A program made the translations under genes and the position numbers. Positions 1 through 6,920 of a stretch of DNA of 26,307 bases are shown one piece after another. Below the pieces are notes generated by a model. The model saw only the letters and a list, made by a program, of their open reading frames with translations. It ran no database searches and was not told the origin of the DNA. How positions within the stretch are numbered: the first letter of the stretch is position 1; each line of letters begins with the position of its first letter. Origin of the DNA: Anaerolineaceae bacterium UBA5404 (GTDB lineage Bacteria; Chloroflexota; Anaerolineae; Anaerolineales; Anaerolineaceae); NCBI GenBank assembly GCA_002409625.1, contig DHNY01000015.1, positions 1 to 26,307 on the forward strand, written 5' to 3'.

Positions 1-37
1 CACATAAAATGCTCAATTACTTTTTCTGAATATATAA

Positions 38-415
38 TCATCCACCTCGGTCCTCATCATCTGCAAAACATCTGCCACGCCTATGCCTATGGCAGCCGCG
101 ACCACAACCATTCCCTAATCCTTCACAAAGCCGGTATTCGCCACCTTCAATCGACAGCACCTTTCCATTTACTAAAGATTCAGCCAGCTTTTTTCTGGCC
201 TCTATATAAATGCCTTGGACGGTGCTACGAGCAATATTCATTTGCTTGGCACACTCTTCTTGAGTAAAGCCTTCCAAATCGATCAGTCTTATGGTTTCAT
301 ACTCGTCTACAGTCATGTTTACATGGTCTTCTGCGTCGATAGGTGAATCAAGAGGTCCAAATCTATTGCTTTCAGGCAAACAGCAAACTTTTCTCCACTT
401 CATCGGTCTCGCCAT
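38..415 (-). CDS. DUF134 / UPF0251 family HTH DNA-binding protein
   Basis: This 125-residue protein matches the DUF134 (UPF0251) family. Seen in the sequence: an N-terminal MARPMKWR start typical of the family, a helix-turn-helix of the sigma-70 region 4 type at about residues 38-75 (ending in STVQGIYIEARKKL), and a Cys/His/Arg-rich tail at about 97-118 with CGRGCHRHRRGRC, which could bind metal. The start is set by GGAGGTGATGAATT directly before the ATG. It is the second gene of a minus-strand pair with the DUF5320 gene, 63 bases downstream of that gene's stop. In anaerobes such pairs often sit near NifX/NifB-like or Mrp-type iron-sulfur genes, but none is visible here. I infer that it is a transcriptional regulator, perhaps of its own operon; its ligand is unknown. 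Confidence 0.9.
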   Translation of the reverse strand: MARPMKWRKVCCLPESNRFGPLDSPIDAEDHVNMTVDEYETIRLIDLEGFTQEECAKQMNIARSTVQGIYIEARKKLAESLVNGKVLSIEGGEYRLCEGLGNGCGRGCHRHRRGRCFADDEDRGG

Positions 416-442
416 AATTCATCACCTCCATCCTAATCAGAA

Positions 443-466
443 ATAACCAGAGCGTCCTCCGGTTAT
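443..466 (-). promoter_or_regulatory. Intergenic hairpin between the DUF5320 and DUF134 genes
   Basis: On the minus strand ATAACCGGAG and CTCTGGTTAT pair over ten positions, including one G-U, around a GACG loop. The hairpin lies in the 63-base gap between the two genes. It is followed by TTCTGATTAG, which is too poor in T for a confident terminator. It may tune the relative expression of the two genes or stabilise the upstream mRNA. Confidence 0.5.
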
Positions 467-478
467 CCCTGATGCCCA

Positions 479-757
479 CTACAGGTTCTCCAATTGCTTA
501 TCAATAACTTCGAGTCGATCTTGCAACATGGTTTTCTGTTCATTCAGTAGCTCTTTTTGTGTTTTTGAGGAGGTCTGGTTAAATGCAGAACCTCTACCAA
601 AACCACGACCGAAACCGCGTCTGCAAGCAAGTCCAAGGCCTAATCCCATTCCGAGACCAGCTCCATACTTTACTGCATTAGCACCTGTGCAAAGCCCGAA
701 TCCTCTTCCAGTCATTGATCCCGCACCCATTGGGCCGGTTCCATCCCTTCTTGGCAT
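479..757 (-). CDS. DUF5320 family small Gly/Arg-rich protein
   Basis: The family is recognised from the N-terminus MPRRDGTGPMGAGSMTGRG, the signature of DUF5320 proteins. The 92-residue product has a glycine-rich middle with two cysteines (CTG at about 23 and CRRG at about 45), alternating GLG and GRG units, and a C-terminal charged helix (about 65-92) likely to form a coiled coil. The longest frame begins 12 codons earlier at 793, but AAGGAGGTGAATATT precedes the ATG at 757, so the later start is preferred. It is the first gene of the minus-strand operon. Family members accompany Mrp/NifX-like proteins in anaerobes, and their biochemical role is not established. Confidence 0.85.
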   Translation of the reverse strand: MPRRDGTGPMGAGSMTGRGFGLCTGANAVKYGAGLGMGLGLGLACRRGFGRGFGRGSAFNQTSSKTQKELLNEQKTMLQDRLEVIDKQLENL

Positions 758-780
758 AATATTCACCTCCTTGTGATTTG

Positions 781-792
781 TGGCATATGCCA
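781..792. promoter_or_regulatory. Palindromic candidate operator (downstream copy)
   Basis: A perfect 12-bp palindrome, TGGCATATGCCA, lies between the predicted transcription start and the ribosome binding site of the DUF5320 gene. A near copy is centred 36 bp away over the -35 region. This arrangement suits a dimeric repressor, and the DUF134 regulator of the same operon is the obvious candidate. The binding is inferred. Confidence 0.6.
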
Positions 793-801
793 TCTATTCT
801 T

Positions 802-829
802 AATATACACCGTTTATGGCATATGTCAA
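802..829 (-). promoter_or_regulatory. Promoter of the DUF5320-DUF134 operon
   Basis: On the minus strand a perfect -35 TTGACA (824-829) is followed by a 16-base spacer and TATATT (802-807). Transcription would start near 795, giving a leader of about 38 bases that contains the 781-792 palindrome. The second palindrome overlaps the -35 box, so a bound repressor would block RNA polymerase. Confidence 0.75.
817..828. promoter_or_regulatory. Palindromic candidate operator (copy over the -35 box)
   Basis: TGGCATATGTCA differs at one base from the perfect palindrome at 781-792, and that change creates the TTGACA -35 box on the minus strand. The site overlaps the promoter directly and forms a pair with the downstream site. 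Confidence 0.6.
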
Positions 830-863
830 TAACCTTTGAGTAATTTCATGAGAAATTTAAAAA

Positions 864-900
864 GACTGCCACCCAAGCAATTTAATCCTTGGGGGCAGTC
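864..900 (-). terminator. Rho-independent terminator, minus strand
   Basis: GACTGCC-A-CCCAAG (864-877) pairs with CTTGGG-GGCAGTC (888-900), giving 13 base pairs with one bulged A and a ten-base loop. Read on the minus strand the stem is followed by TTTTTAAATTT. It stands just upstream of the DUF5320 promoter and would shield that operon from transcription arriving from the right. The gene it originally served is not obvious, since rlmD ends 300 bases away. Confidence 0.75.
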
Positions 901-958
901 AATAAAGTGGGCAAATTCTTATGATTCGGTATTAAAACGTGGCGCTTAGTTTATGAAT

Positions 959-1078
959 ACATCCAACCCGACCACACAACCTCAAAAAAATACGAAAAAA
1001 CATCTAACCTGACCACTCGCGAAGGCTGACATCTAACCCGACCACTCGCGGGGCTATGACATCTAACCTGACCACTTG
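959..1078. repeat. Four degenerate direct repeats, possible orphan insertion-sequence end
   Basis: Copies of the core ACATCTAACCYGACCAC begin at 959, 1000, 1029 and 1059, so the spacing is about 41, 29 and 30 bases. The first copy is the most diverged, and the second and third extend to ACTCGCG. No ORF lies nearby. Arrays of roughly 20-bp repeats are a known feature of the ends of IS21-family elements, where they bind the transposase. A solo end left after decay or recombination is therefore possible, but no transposase is present to confirm it. The rest of 901-1198 shows nothing beyond this array and the hairpin at 1166-1190. Confidence 0.6.
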
Positions 1079-1165
1079 ACTATCAAATACTGCCATTATG
1101 GACTTCTTTCCGCGAAGCAATATTTTCATGTTTTTCGCTCAATGAGTTTTGTACCCATGTGTGCT

Positions 1166-1190
1166 AAGACCCTTGATATATAAGGGTTTT
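1166..1190 (-). terminator. Hairpin after rlmD, probable weak terminator
   Basis: AAGACCCTT (1166-1174) pairs with AAGGGTTTT (1182-1190), nine pairs including one G-U, around a seven-base loop. It starts nine bases after the rlmD stop codon on the minus strand. The bases beyond it are not a clear T run, so termination may be inefficient. Confidence 0.45.
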
Positions 1191-1198
1191 CAGCTCGC

Positions 1199-2446
1199 TT
1201 AATCTTTTACCCTTGACATCAAGACAACAGTCTCAACGTGGAAGGTTTGGGGGAACATGTCGAAGGCGTGGATGGTTTCGACTTCATAACCCTGCTGAGC
1301 GAGACGTTTGAGGTCGCGGGCGAGGGTGCTGGGGTCGCAGCTGACGTAGATGATGTTTTGGGGAGCCAGTTTTACCAGTGCATCCAGCGCTTTCGGGTGC
1401 AAACCGGCGCGGGGTGGGTCGAGGAGGACCAAATCGGGCATGTCGGCTTTCAGCCCAGGCAAGAGCTCGGGCAGGACCTGCTCAACGGGTCCCTCATACA
1501 AGCTGACGTTTTCAAAAGCATCCAGGTTGTTGGCAAAGTCATAACACGCGGAGGGTGCACTCTCGATGGCGATGAGATGGCTCACTTTTTCAGCCAGGAA
1601 AACGCTAAACAAACCCGCACCGCTATAAAGCTCCAATAGGTTATAGGGCTTGCTTTGCTCAACAAGCTTTACAACATGCTCTACCAAAAGCTCTGCCATT
1701 GGGGTGTTGACCTGGAAGAAAGACTCTGGCGAAAGGCTGAGTTCTTTGCCCAAAATCTGGTAATGCAATTGGTCATTGCCGGCGAGGTGATAATAGTGCT
1801 GATGGCTGTTGAGGTAGCCCAGTGAGGCGTCCAGCTCGATGGTCATCTCGGGTGGCAGTTCATCCTCACCTTCCAACAAAATAAAACGCTCGCCAAAACT
1901 GTCTTCCCGGAAGCTTACACGGCTTATACCACTTTCGGGATCCAGTTCGAGCTTGTCCAAAAGTTCATTTAGCCCTTGCATGGCGATGGGGCAACTTTGG
2001 ATGGCTACAATGCCTTGATAATCGGCGCGCACATAACCCATTTCGCCGTCCTCATTGAGCTGCATCTGAATTTGGTTGCGGTATGCCCAAGGCTGCGGGC
2101 TGGCTGTGATTTCTGAGACTTTTGTGGCGTCAACACCACCGATGCGGCTTAATTGATCGCGCAAGGTTTCAAGTTTGGTTTCGAGTTGCAGTTCGTAGGG
2201 CATGTGCTGGTAATGGCAACCCCCACAAACGCTAAAATAGGGGCACTCAGCAGTGATGCGGTCGGGTGAGCGTTGCAACCAGATATTGGCGAGTCCGCGG
2301 GCGAAGCGTGCTTTTTCTTCGGTCAATTCGATTTGAACCTTTTCACCCGGCAGCATAAAAGGCACAAACACCGCGCGTCCGTCTGCTAGGCGGCCAAGTC
2401 CTTCGCCACCATAGACGATTTTTTCAATACTTACAGTTTCGGGCAT
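1199..2446 (-). CDS. rlmD: 23S rRNA (uracil-C5)-methyltransferase, RlmD/RumA family
   Basis: A SAM-dependent RNA methyltransferase of the TrmA/RumA family, expected to make 5-methyluridine in 23S rRNA. The 415-residue protein opens with a TRAM domain (about 1-60). Cys68, Cys74, Cys77 and Cys152 form the family's [4Fe-4S] pattern. The SAM domain holds FFQVN (243-247), ELYSGAGLF (272-280), DPPRAG (343-348) and the catalytic Cys370 in SCDP; Glu405 in HVETVVLM fits the general base. The longest frame starts 33 codons upstream, but that extension has no family character, while AAAGGAG sits six bases before the ATG at 2446. The gene stands alone on the minus strand. The exact target (RlmD, RlmC or RlmCD type) cannot be decided from sequence, so the symbol is tentative. 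Confidence 0.9.
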   Translation of the reverse strand: MPETVSIEKIVYGGEGLGRLADGRAVFVPFMLPGEKVQIELTEEKARFARGLANIWLQRSPDRITAECPYFSVCGGCHYQHMPYELQLETKLETLRDQLSRIGGVDATKVSEITASPQPWAYRNQIQMQLNEDGEMGYVRADYQGIVAIQSCPIAMQGLNELLDKLELDPESGISRVSFREDSFGERFILLEGEDELPPEMTIELDASLGYLNSHQHYYHLAGNDQLHYQILGKELSLSPESFFQVNTPMAELLVEHVVKLVEQSKPYNLLELYSGAGLFSVFLAEKVSHLIAIESAPSACYDFANNLDAFENVSLYEGPVEQVLPELLPGLKADMPDLVLLDPPRAGLHPKALDALVKLAPQNIIYVSCDPSTLARDLKRLAQQGYEVETIHAFDMFPQTFHVETVVLMSRVKD

Positions 2447-2536
2447 GTTTCTCCTTTGTTCCGCCATTCCGAGGTGTTTGGGTCGTTGCGTTTTTATTGA
2501 CAAGTCGACATATAAATTACAGATATGGTTGGCACA

Positions 2537-2542
2537 ATTATA
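2537..2542 (-). promoter_or_regulatory. Candidate -10 box for rlmD
   Basis: The minus strand carries a perfect TATAAT about 90 bases upstream of the rlmD start. No good -35 box lies 16-18 bases further upstream, so the call rests on the -10 alone. Confidence 0.35.
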
Positions 2543-2609
2543 CACTCACGCGTCCTTGGGAGACTTTTCCTTTATGATTTAGCTGTAAATCAAGTTGCTT
2601 TACAGGTCT

Positions 2610-2624
2610 TTAACAGGATGTTAA
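2610..2624. promoter_or_regulatory. TTAA-N7-TTAA motif upstream of the macA-like gene
   Basis: TTAACAGGATGTTAA is an imperfect palindrome whose centre lies 56 bases before the start codon. The same geometry recurs upstream of three other operons in the window (10292, 15211 and 21752). Its meaning is unknown; a shared regulator site is one possibility. Confidence 0.3.
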
Positions 2625-2672
2625 CTGTTTTGGGCTATGCTTGTTAAGAAATGATTAAAAAATGAGGCACGC

Positions 2673-4061
2673 ATGACAACATCAGAAAAAGCCAGAAAAA
2701 AGAAGAAAAAGAAACTTAGTGGATGGTGGATTGTTTTTATCCTTGCTGTCTTGGTGGCGGGATTTTTTGTGGGACGGCAAATGGTTACCCGACGCCAAAC
2801 AGAACAAGCCATTAGCCAATTGGAGACCACACCTTACAAACGTGATACCTTGGATTCAACAATCAATGGTTCGGGCACGGTTCGCGCAAGGCAATCTGCT
2901 CAAATTCCCTGGCAAGCAACGGGATATGTGGCTGAGATCGGGCTCAAAGTTGGGGATGAAGTGAAAGCCGGCGATTTGCTGCTTAGCCTTGATAAAAACC
3001 GCTTGCCAGCTGAGATGCTCCAAGCTGAGTTAAACAAGCTAAATGCGGAAAGCAATTTGGCAAATCTTGAGGCTGACACAGATTTGCAACGCGCCAAATT
3101 GAACAGTGATATTGCCAGCGTTAACAAAAACATATCTGACCTGGCAGAGCAAAAAGAAGCCTTGAGTTTGCGGGTTTGTACTCAAGAGCGTATTGATAAC
3201 CTGCAAAGTCTTTATGATGATGCCTTGAGCACTTATGAAAACTGGCCAACGCCGGCAAGGTGGCTTGCAGTTGAGACCGCGCGCCAGAACCTGGCTTTTT
3301 GTGATCCGCAAAAGATTGAGGATGACATTGATGCCTTGGATAAACAAGCCGCCTTGTTGGAAGAAACGCTGGCAAAACATCAGGCTGATCTGGCAAAAAT
3401 ACAAAATGGACCCGACCCAGACCTAACAAACCAATTGCAATTGCAACTCGATTTAGCGATCAAACAGCTTAGCTATATGGAAATTCGCGCGCCATTTAGT
3501 GGCACGGTTACAGCTATCAACAATCAAATGGGTGACTTTGTGTCGCCAGGTACCTTAGCCTTGCAAATGGCTGATCTAAGCGAGCTTTACATGGATGTGC
3601 CCGTTTCCGAAGTGGATATCCCGCAAATTCGTGTGGGGCAAAGCGCGGAACTTATCTTTGATGCCTTCTTTGAGGAAAGATATCAAGGTGTGGTAACAGA
3701 AATTGCTAACGTGCCAAACGCGATGAGTGGCGTGGTGAATTACATGGTGACGATTGCTATGCAAAATGGCATCGATAAGGTTAAACCAGGCATGACAGCC
3801 GGTGTGAACATTCTTACCGAGACCCGGGAAAACACCTATGTTGTACTGGCTGAGTCGGTTTTTACACGAGAAGGCAAAACCTATGTCTACGTGCGCCGTG
3901 AGGGACGTCCGGTGATGGTTGAAGTGCGCATTGGCGCGTATTCAAACAAATTGGTTGAGATTTTGCAAGCCGACATCAAAGATGGAGAACCGGTTTATAT
4001 CTCGCCACCTGTTAATATGATTGAAAACTTTATGAATATGGGTGGTCCGCGTGGTAGATAA
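2673..4061 (+). CDS. Membrane fusion / adaptor protein, MacA-HlyD type
   Basis: This is the adaptor subunit of a MacB-type exporter. The 462-residue protein has a very basic cytoplasmic start (RKKKKKK at about 8-14) and one membrane segment at about 17-38. The first half of a lipoyl/barrel-sandwich domain lies at 80-108 (GYVAEIGLKVGDEVKAGD), followed by a long coiled-coil hairpin at about 110-262, the second lipoyl half at 268-300 (RAPFSGTVTAIN, GDFVSPG) and beta-barrel and membrane-proximal domains to the end. Cys169 and Cys209 flank the hairpin tip and might form a disulfide. The gene overlaps the following ATPase gene by 20 bases, so the three genes to 5987 form one operon. The substrate is unknown. 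Chloroflexota mostly lack a classical outer membrane, so the adaptor probably works without a TolC partner. Confidence 0.9.
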   Translation: MTTSEKARKKKKKKLSGWWIVFILAVLVAGFFVGRQMVTRRQTEQAISQLETTPYKRDTLDSTINGSGTVRARQSAQIPWQATGYVAEIGLKVGDEVKAGDLLLSLDKNRLPAEMLQAELNKLNAESNLANLEADTDLQRAKLNSDIASVNKNISDLAEQKEALSLRVCTQERIDNLQSLYDDALSTYENWPTPARWLAVETARQNLAFCDPQKIEDDIDALDKQAALLEETLAKHQADLAKIQNGPDPDLTNQLQLQLDLAIKQLSYMEIRAPFSGTVTAINNQMGDFVSPGTLALQMADLSELYMDVPVSEVDIPQIRVGQSAELIFDAFFEERYQGVVTEIANVPNAMSGVVNYMVTIAMQNGIDKVKPGMTAGVNILTETRENTYVVLAESVFTREGKTYVYVRREGRPVMVEVRIGAYSNKLVEILQADIKDGEPVYISPPVNMIENFMNMGGPRGR

Positions 4062-4758
4062 CAAACAAAGCGAACCGGTCATACGCGTGCGCGGTATGAC
4101 AAAAGACTTCCACATGGGCGAGGATAATGTGGTGCGCGCTTTGCGCGGTATTGATTTGGACATCTACCCGGGCGAAATGACGGCGATTATGGGGCCCAGC
4201 GGCTCTGGCAAGTCAACATTGATGAACATGATTGGGTGCCTCGATTCGCCAACCAGTGGTGACTATTATTTGGATTCCATTTTGGTGTCGGAATTGGAAG
4301 ATGATGATTTAGCGAAAGTGCGCAACAAGAAAATCGGCTTTATTTTTCAAAAATACAATTTGCTTCCCCGCATCAGCGCGTTGGAAAACGTGGAATTGCC
4401 TCTAAGATACAGCGATGATAGCACTAACATCAAAAAACGTGCTGAAGAAGCGCTCGTTTCTGTGGGACTTGCCGACCGCATGCTGCACAAACCGAGCGAG
4501 CTTTCTGGCGGACAGCAACAAAGGGTGGCTATCGCGCGGGCATTGGTTAACCAGCCGGCAATTATTTTGGCAGACGAGCCAACCGGAAACCTGGACTCGA
4601 AGTCCGGGCAAGAAATTATGGATTTGCTTTTAGAGCTCAACCGCGAGTTGAAAACAACCATTGTTTTGGTGACGCATGATGCCGACGTGGCAAATCAAAC
4701 CCAACGCATTGTGCGCCTTTTTGATGGCTTGATTGAAAGCGAGGAGCGAAAATCATGA
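4042..4758 (+). CDS. ABC transporter ATPase, MacB/LolD type
   Basis: This is the nucleotide-binding subunit of the exporter. The 238-residue protein shows Walker A GPSGSGKS (51-58), Q-loop Gln103 in FQKYNLLP, signature LSGGQQQR (154-161), Walker B IILADEP (174-180), the D-loop NLDS and switch His212. This is a full match to the MacB/LolD/FtsE branch. Its first possible start is GTG at 4042, inside the end of the adaptor gene. GTG at 4051 is an alternative, and neither has a strong ribosome binding site, so translational coupling is likely. Its last codons overlap the permease start by four bases (ATGA, 4755-4758). In E. coli MacB the ATPase and permease are fused, whereas here they are separate proteins. 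Confidence 0.93.
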   Translation: MVRVVDNKQSEPVIRVRGMTKDFHMGEDNVVRALRGIDLDIYPGEMTAIMGPSGSGKSTLMNMIGCLDSPTSGDYYLDSILVSELEDDDLAKVRNKKIGFIFQKYNLLPRISALENVELPLRYSDDSTNIKKRAEEALVSVGLADRMLHKPSELSGGQQQRVAIARALVNQPAIILADEPTGNLDSKSGQEIMDLLLELNRELKTTIVLVTHDADVANQTQRIVRLFDGLIESEERKS

Positions 4759-5987
4759 ACTTCTTGCTATCGATAAAAGAAGCTTTTTCCAGCCTCGCCG
4801 CTAATAAAATGCGCTCGCTGTTGACCGTCTTGGGCATTGTGATTGGCGTTGGCGCGGTGATTGCGGTGCTTTCGATTAGCCGTGGCGCTGAAGCCAGTAT
4901 CATCGGGCAAATTGAGTCAATTGGCACGAATGTCATTTACGTTATGCGGGGAAACCGCGCTGAAGGTGTCAAAAACCCGCGGTATCTAACACTTTCGGAT
5001 GTTGAGGCTTTGAATAACCGTCTGCGCGCGCCGCACATTCAATGGGCGTCACCCATGATGAGTAGCCAGACCAGCTTTAGTTTGGGAAACGAAAGTCATA
5101 CTGCTGGTTTAGTGGGCAGTATTCCAGTGTATCAGTACACGATGGATATCCAGCTTTCTGAAGGTGATTTTTTTACGGATGATGATGTCGATTCGCGACG
5201 GGCGGTGATCGTTTTAGGTCCGGAATTGGCAGAACGCCTCACTGGAAAACGAAGCGAAGTGGTCGGTTTGAGTGTGCGGGTTAATAATTATCCGTTTAGG
5301 GTTATTGGCGTGAGCAAGGCAAAAGGCGGCAATCAGTTTAATAATCCGGACATGCAGGCCTACATCCCAATAACTACGATGCAAATGCGCGTTAGCCGGC
5401 AAAGCGCGCCTGATTCGGTGGATTTGATTATGATCCAGGCGCAGGATGCGGAGTCTGTGAATGCCGCGATTGCTGAGGCCAGAGAAGTTTTGCGTAGAAC
5501 CCACCGGCTTTCCACGCGACAAGCGGATGATTTTAGCATTACCAACCAAGAGGATATCCTTTCACTGGCGAATTCAATCACCAATGTTTTAACGGTTTTT
5601 CTGGCAGGGATTGCGGGCATCTCATTGCTGGTGGGTGGCATTGGTATTATGAACATTATGCTGGTTTCAGTCACCGAACGCACCCAGGAGATCGGACTGC
5701 GCAAAGCACTTGGCGCTCGGAAATCGGATATCAAAATGCAGTTTTTGACCGAATCGGCATTGCTTAGTTTGCTGGGCGGAGTACTTGGCATTGGCTTGGC
5801 TTGGATAATCGGGCAGATTGTGGCAAGGGTTGCCTCCAACGCAGGCACGGAAATTGTGCCGGTGATTGGCTTGGATGCAATCGCGCTGGCAACCTTGTTT
5901 TCTTTGGCTGTGGGATTGTTTTTTGGCATCTACCCTGCCATTCGCGCCGCCAATCTTGAGCCGGTTGAGGCTTTAAGATACGAGTAA
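4755..5987 (+). CDS. ABC transporter permease, MacB/FtsX type
   Basis: This is the membrane subunit of the MacB-type exporter, 410 residues. The first membrane helix is at about 20-42 (RSLLTVLGIVIGVGAVIAVL), followed by a large extracytoplasmic MacB_PCD-type domain (about 43-270). The C-terminal FtsX domain has three helices at about 278-305, 330-355 and 372-395. The coupling loop RTQEIGLRKALGAR (about 308-321) is the typical contact with the ATPase. It starts in the ATGA overlap with the upstream gene and ends the operon. Exporters of this kind carry peptides, lipoproteins or macrolides, and nothing in the sequence singles out one of these. Confidence 0.93.
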   Translation: MNFLLSIKEAFSSLAANKMRSLLTVLGIVIGVGAVIAVLSISRGAEASIIGQIESIGTNVIYVMRGNRAEGVKNPRYLTLSDVEALNNRLRAPHIQWASPMMSSQTSFSLGNESHTAGLVGSIPVYQYTMDIQLSEGDFFTDDDVDSRRAVIVLGPELAERLTGKRSEVVGLSVRVNNYPFRVIGVSKAKGGNQFNNPDMQAYIPITTMQMRVSRQSAPDSVDLIMIQAQDAESVNAAIAEAREVLRRTHRLSTRQADDFSITNQEDILSLANSITNVLTVFLAGIAGISLLVGGIGIMNIMLVSVTERTQEIGLRKALGARKSDIKMQFLTESALLSLLGGVLGIGLAWIIGQIVARVASNAGTEIVPVIGLDAIALATLFSLAVGLFFGIYPAIRAANLEPVEALRYE

Positions 5988-6025
5988 GCTTGATTGAGAG
6001 CGGTAAACAGGCTGTCTTTGGATAT

Positions 6026-6057
6026 GCTGTCTTTGGATATAAGATAGCTTGTTTTTT
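6026..6057 (+). terminator. Terminator of the MacAB-type operon
   Basis: GCTGTCTT (6026-6033) pairs with AAGATAGC (6041-6048), eight pairs with one G-U, around a seven-base loop, and is followed by TTGTTTTTT. The left arm and loop (15 bases) are an exact tandem duplicate of 6011-6025. The T run overlaps the end of the convergent hydrolase gene. Confidence 0.75.
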
Positions 6058-6850
6058 AAGCCTTGGTAGCCGACCAAAATTCTAACAGGGCTTGATTAAA
6101 AGCTTCCGGTTCGTCAAGATTAGCAAGGTGACCTGCGTCTTGAATGGTTACGGTTTGCGCTTGTGGCTCGTCATTCCGCCATGCGTCAAGTGCTGAAGCA
6201 GGCATGAGCGCGTCATGGTCACCTCTGCCGATGAGCAATGGGTGGCTTCGGGGTGTTGTGGGTGGTGGCGGTAAGGTGCCGGAAGCCTGTAAGAACAAGG
6301 TGAAAGGCTTTTTTGATTGCTGACGGGCAATTTCCACGTAGGCGGCTTGACCTTTTGGGCTTATTGCGGCGAGCGTTTTACTGGCTTGGGCAAACCAGCT
6401 CACTGAAATTAAACCCTTTAATCCCAAAATCAGGTTTGAAAAAACCATCTTGCCATGCCCTTTTGGGTTGAAGTTGTTGACGTTTTGCGCGCCAAAGCAC
6501 GCCAATGAGCGCATCCGATGGGGAAATTGATTGGCGAAAAGTTGTGCCACGACCGCGCCCAGCGAAATGCCTACTGCATGTACTTTGTCAATTTTCTCAT
6601 GCTCCAGGATGGCGTTGATCCAGTTGGGCATTTTCATAAAGCGATCTTGCTTCGAGCGGGGCATAGACCCGCCGTGACCCAGAATATCAATTGCCAGGAT
6701 GTTGTAGCTGGTCTGAAAAGCTTCAAATTGCTCTTGGTAAACCCGATGGTCAACAAAAGCAGGGTGGATAAAAAGCAGCCACTGGGCATCTTTGTTGCCA
6801 TGCGTGTAATAAGCGATGGGGTTGTTTTCTAAGCTTTTGGGTGTTAACAT
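6056..6850 (-). CDS. Alpha/beta hydrolase
   Basis: A 264-residue alpha/beta-hydrolase fold protein without signal peptide, so probably cytoplasmic. Seen: an N-terminal strand and oxyanion region (LLFIHPAFVD), the DILGHGGS motif after strand 4, the nucleophile elbow GISLGAVVAQ with Ser96, a likely acid in GRGDHDAL (Asp211 or Asp213) and the catalytic histidine His241 in DAGHLANLDEP. The C-terminal GHLANLDEPEAF pattern resembles 3-oxoadipate enol-lactonase and BioH-like enzymes, but the substrate cannot be assigned. A frame two codons longer begins at 6856, but AAAAGGA is too close to that ATG and sits six bases before the ATG at 6850. It converges on the MacAB-type operon. Confidence 0.85.
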   Translation of the reverse strand: MLTPKSLENNPIAYYTHGNKDAQWLLFIHPAFVDHRVYQEQFEAFQTSYNILAIDILGHGGSMPRSKQDRFMKMPNWINAILEHEKIDKVHAVGISLGAVVAQLFANQFPHRMRSLACFGAQNVNNFNPKGHGKMVFSNLILGLKGLISVSWFAQASKTLAAISPKGQAAYVEIARQQSKKPFTLFLQASGTLPPPPTTPRSHPLLIGRGDHDALMPASALDAWRNDEPQAQTVTIQDAGHLANLDEPEAFNQALLEFWSATKA

Positions 6851-6920
6851 GCGCATTCCTTTTCACCCTTATTTTAGCAAAATTGCTTGCACCTTTCAGC
6901 TTTACATAGAAGGAAAAAGC

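Noticed and set aside
959..1078. A short CRISPR array
   Set aside because: The repeats are degenerate, the spacers only about 7-24 bases long and unequal, and no cas gene is nearby.
1238..1639. A 133-residue plus-strand ORF
   Set aside because: It overlaps the catalytic domain of the rRNA methyltransferase on the opposite strand and has no ribosome binding site or domain.
2447..2545. An N-terminal extension of the rRNA methyltransferase by 33 codons
   Set aside because: The extra residues have no family match, and a good ribosome binding site marks the ATG at 2446. The extension also overlaps the candidate promoter.
5360..5929. A 189-residue minus-strand ORF inside the MacB-type permease
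   Set aside because: It is antisense to a clear FtsX-family gene; its composition reflects the reverse complement of membrane-helix codons.
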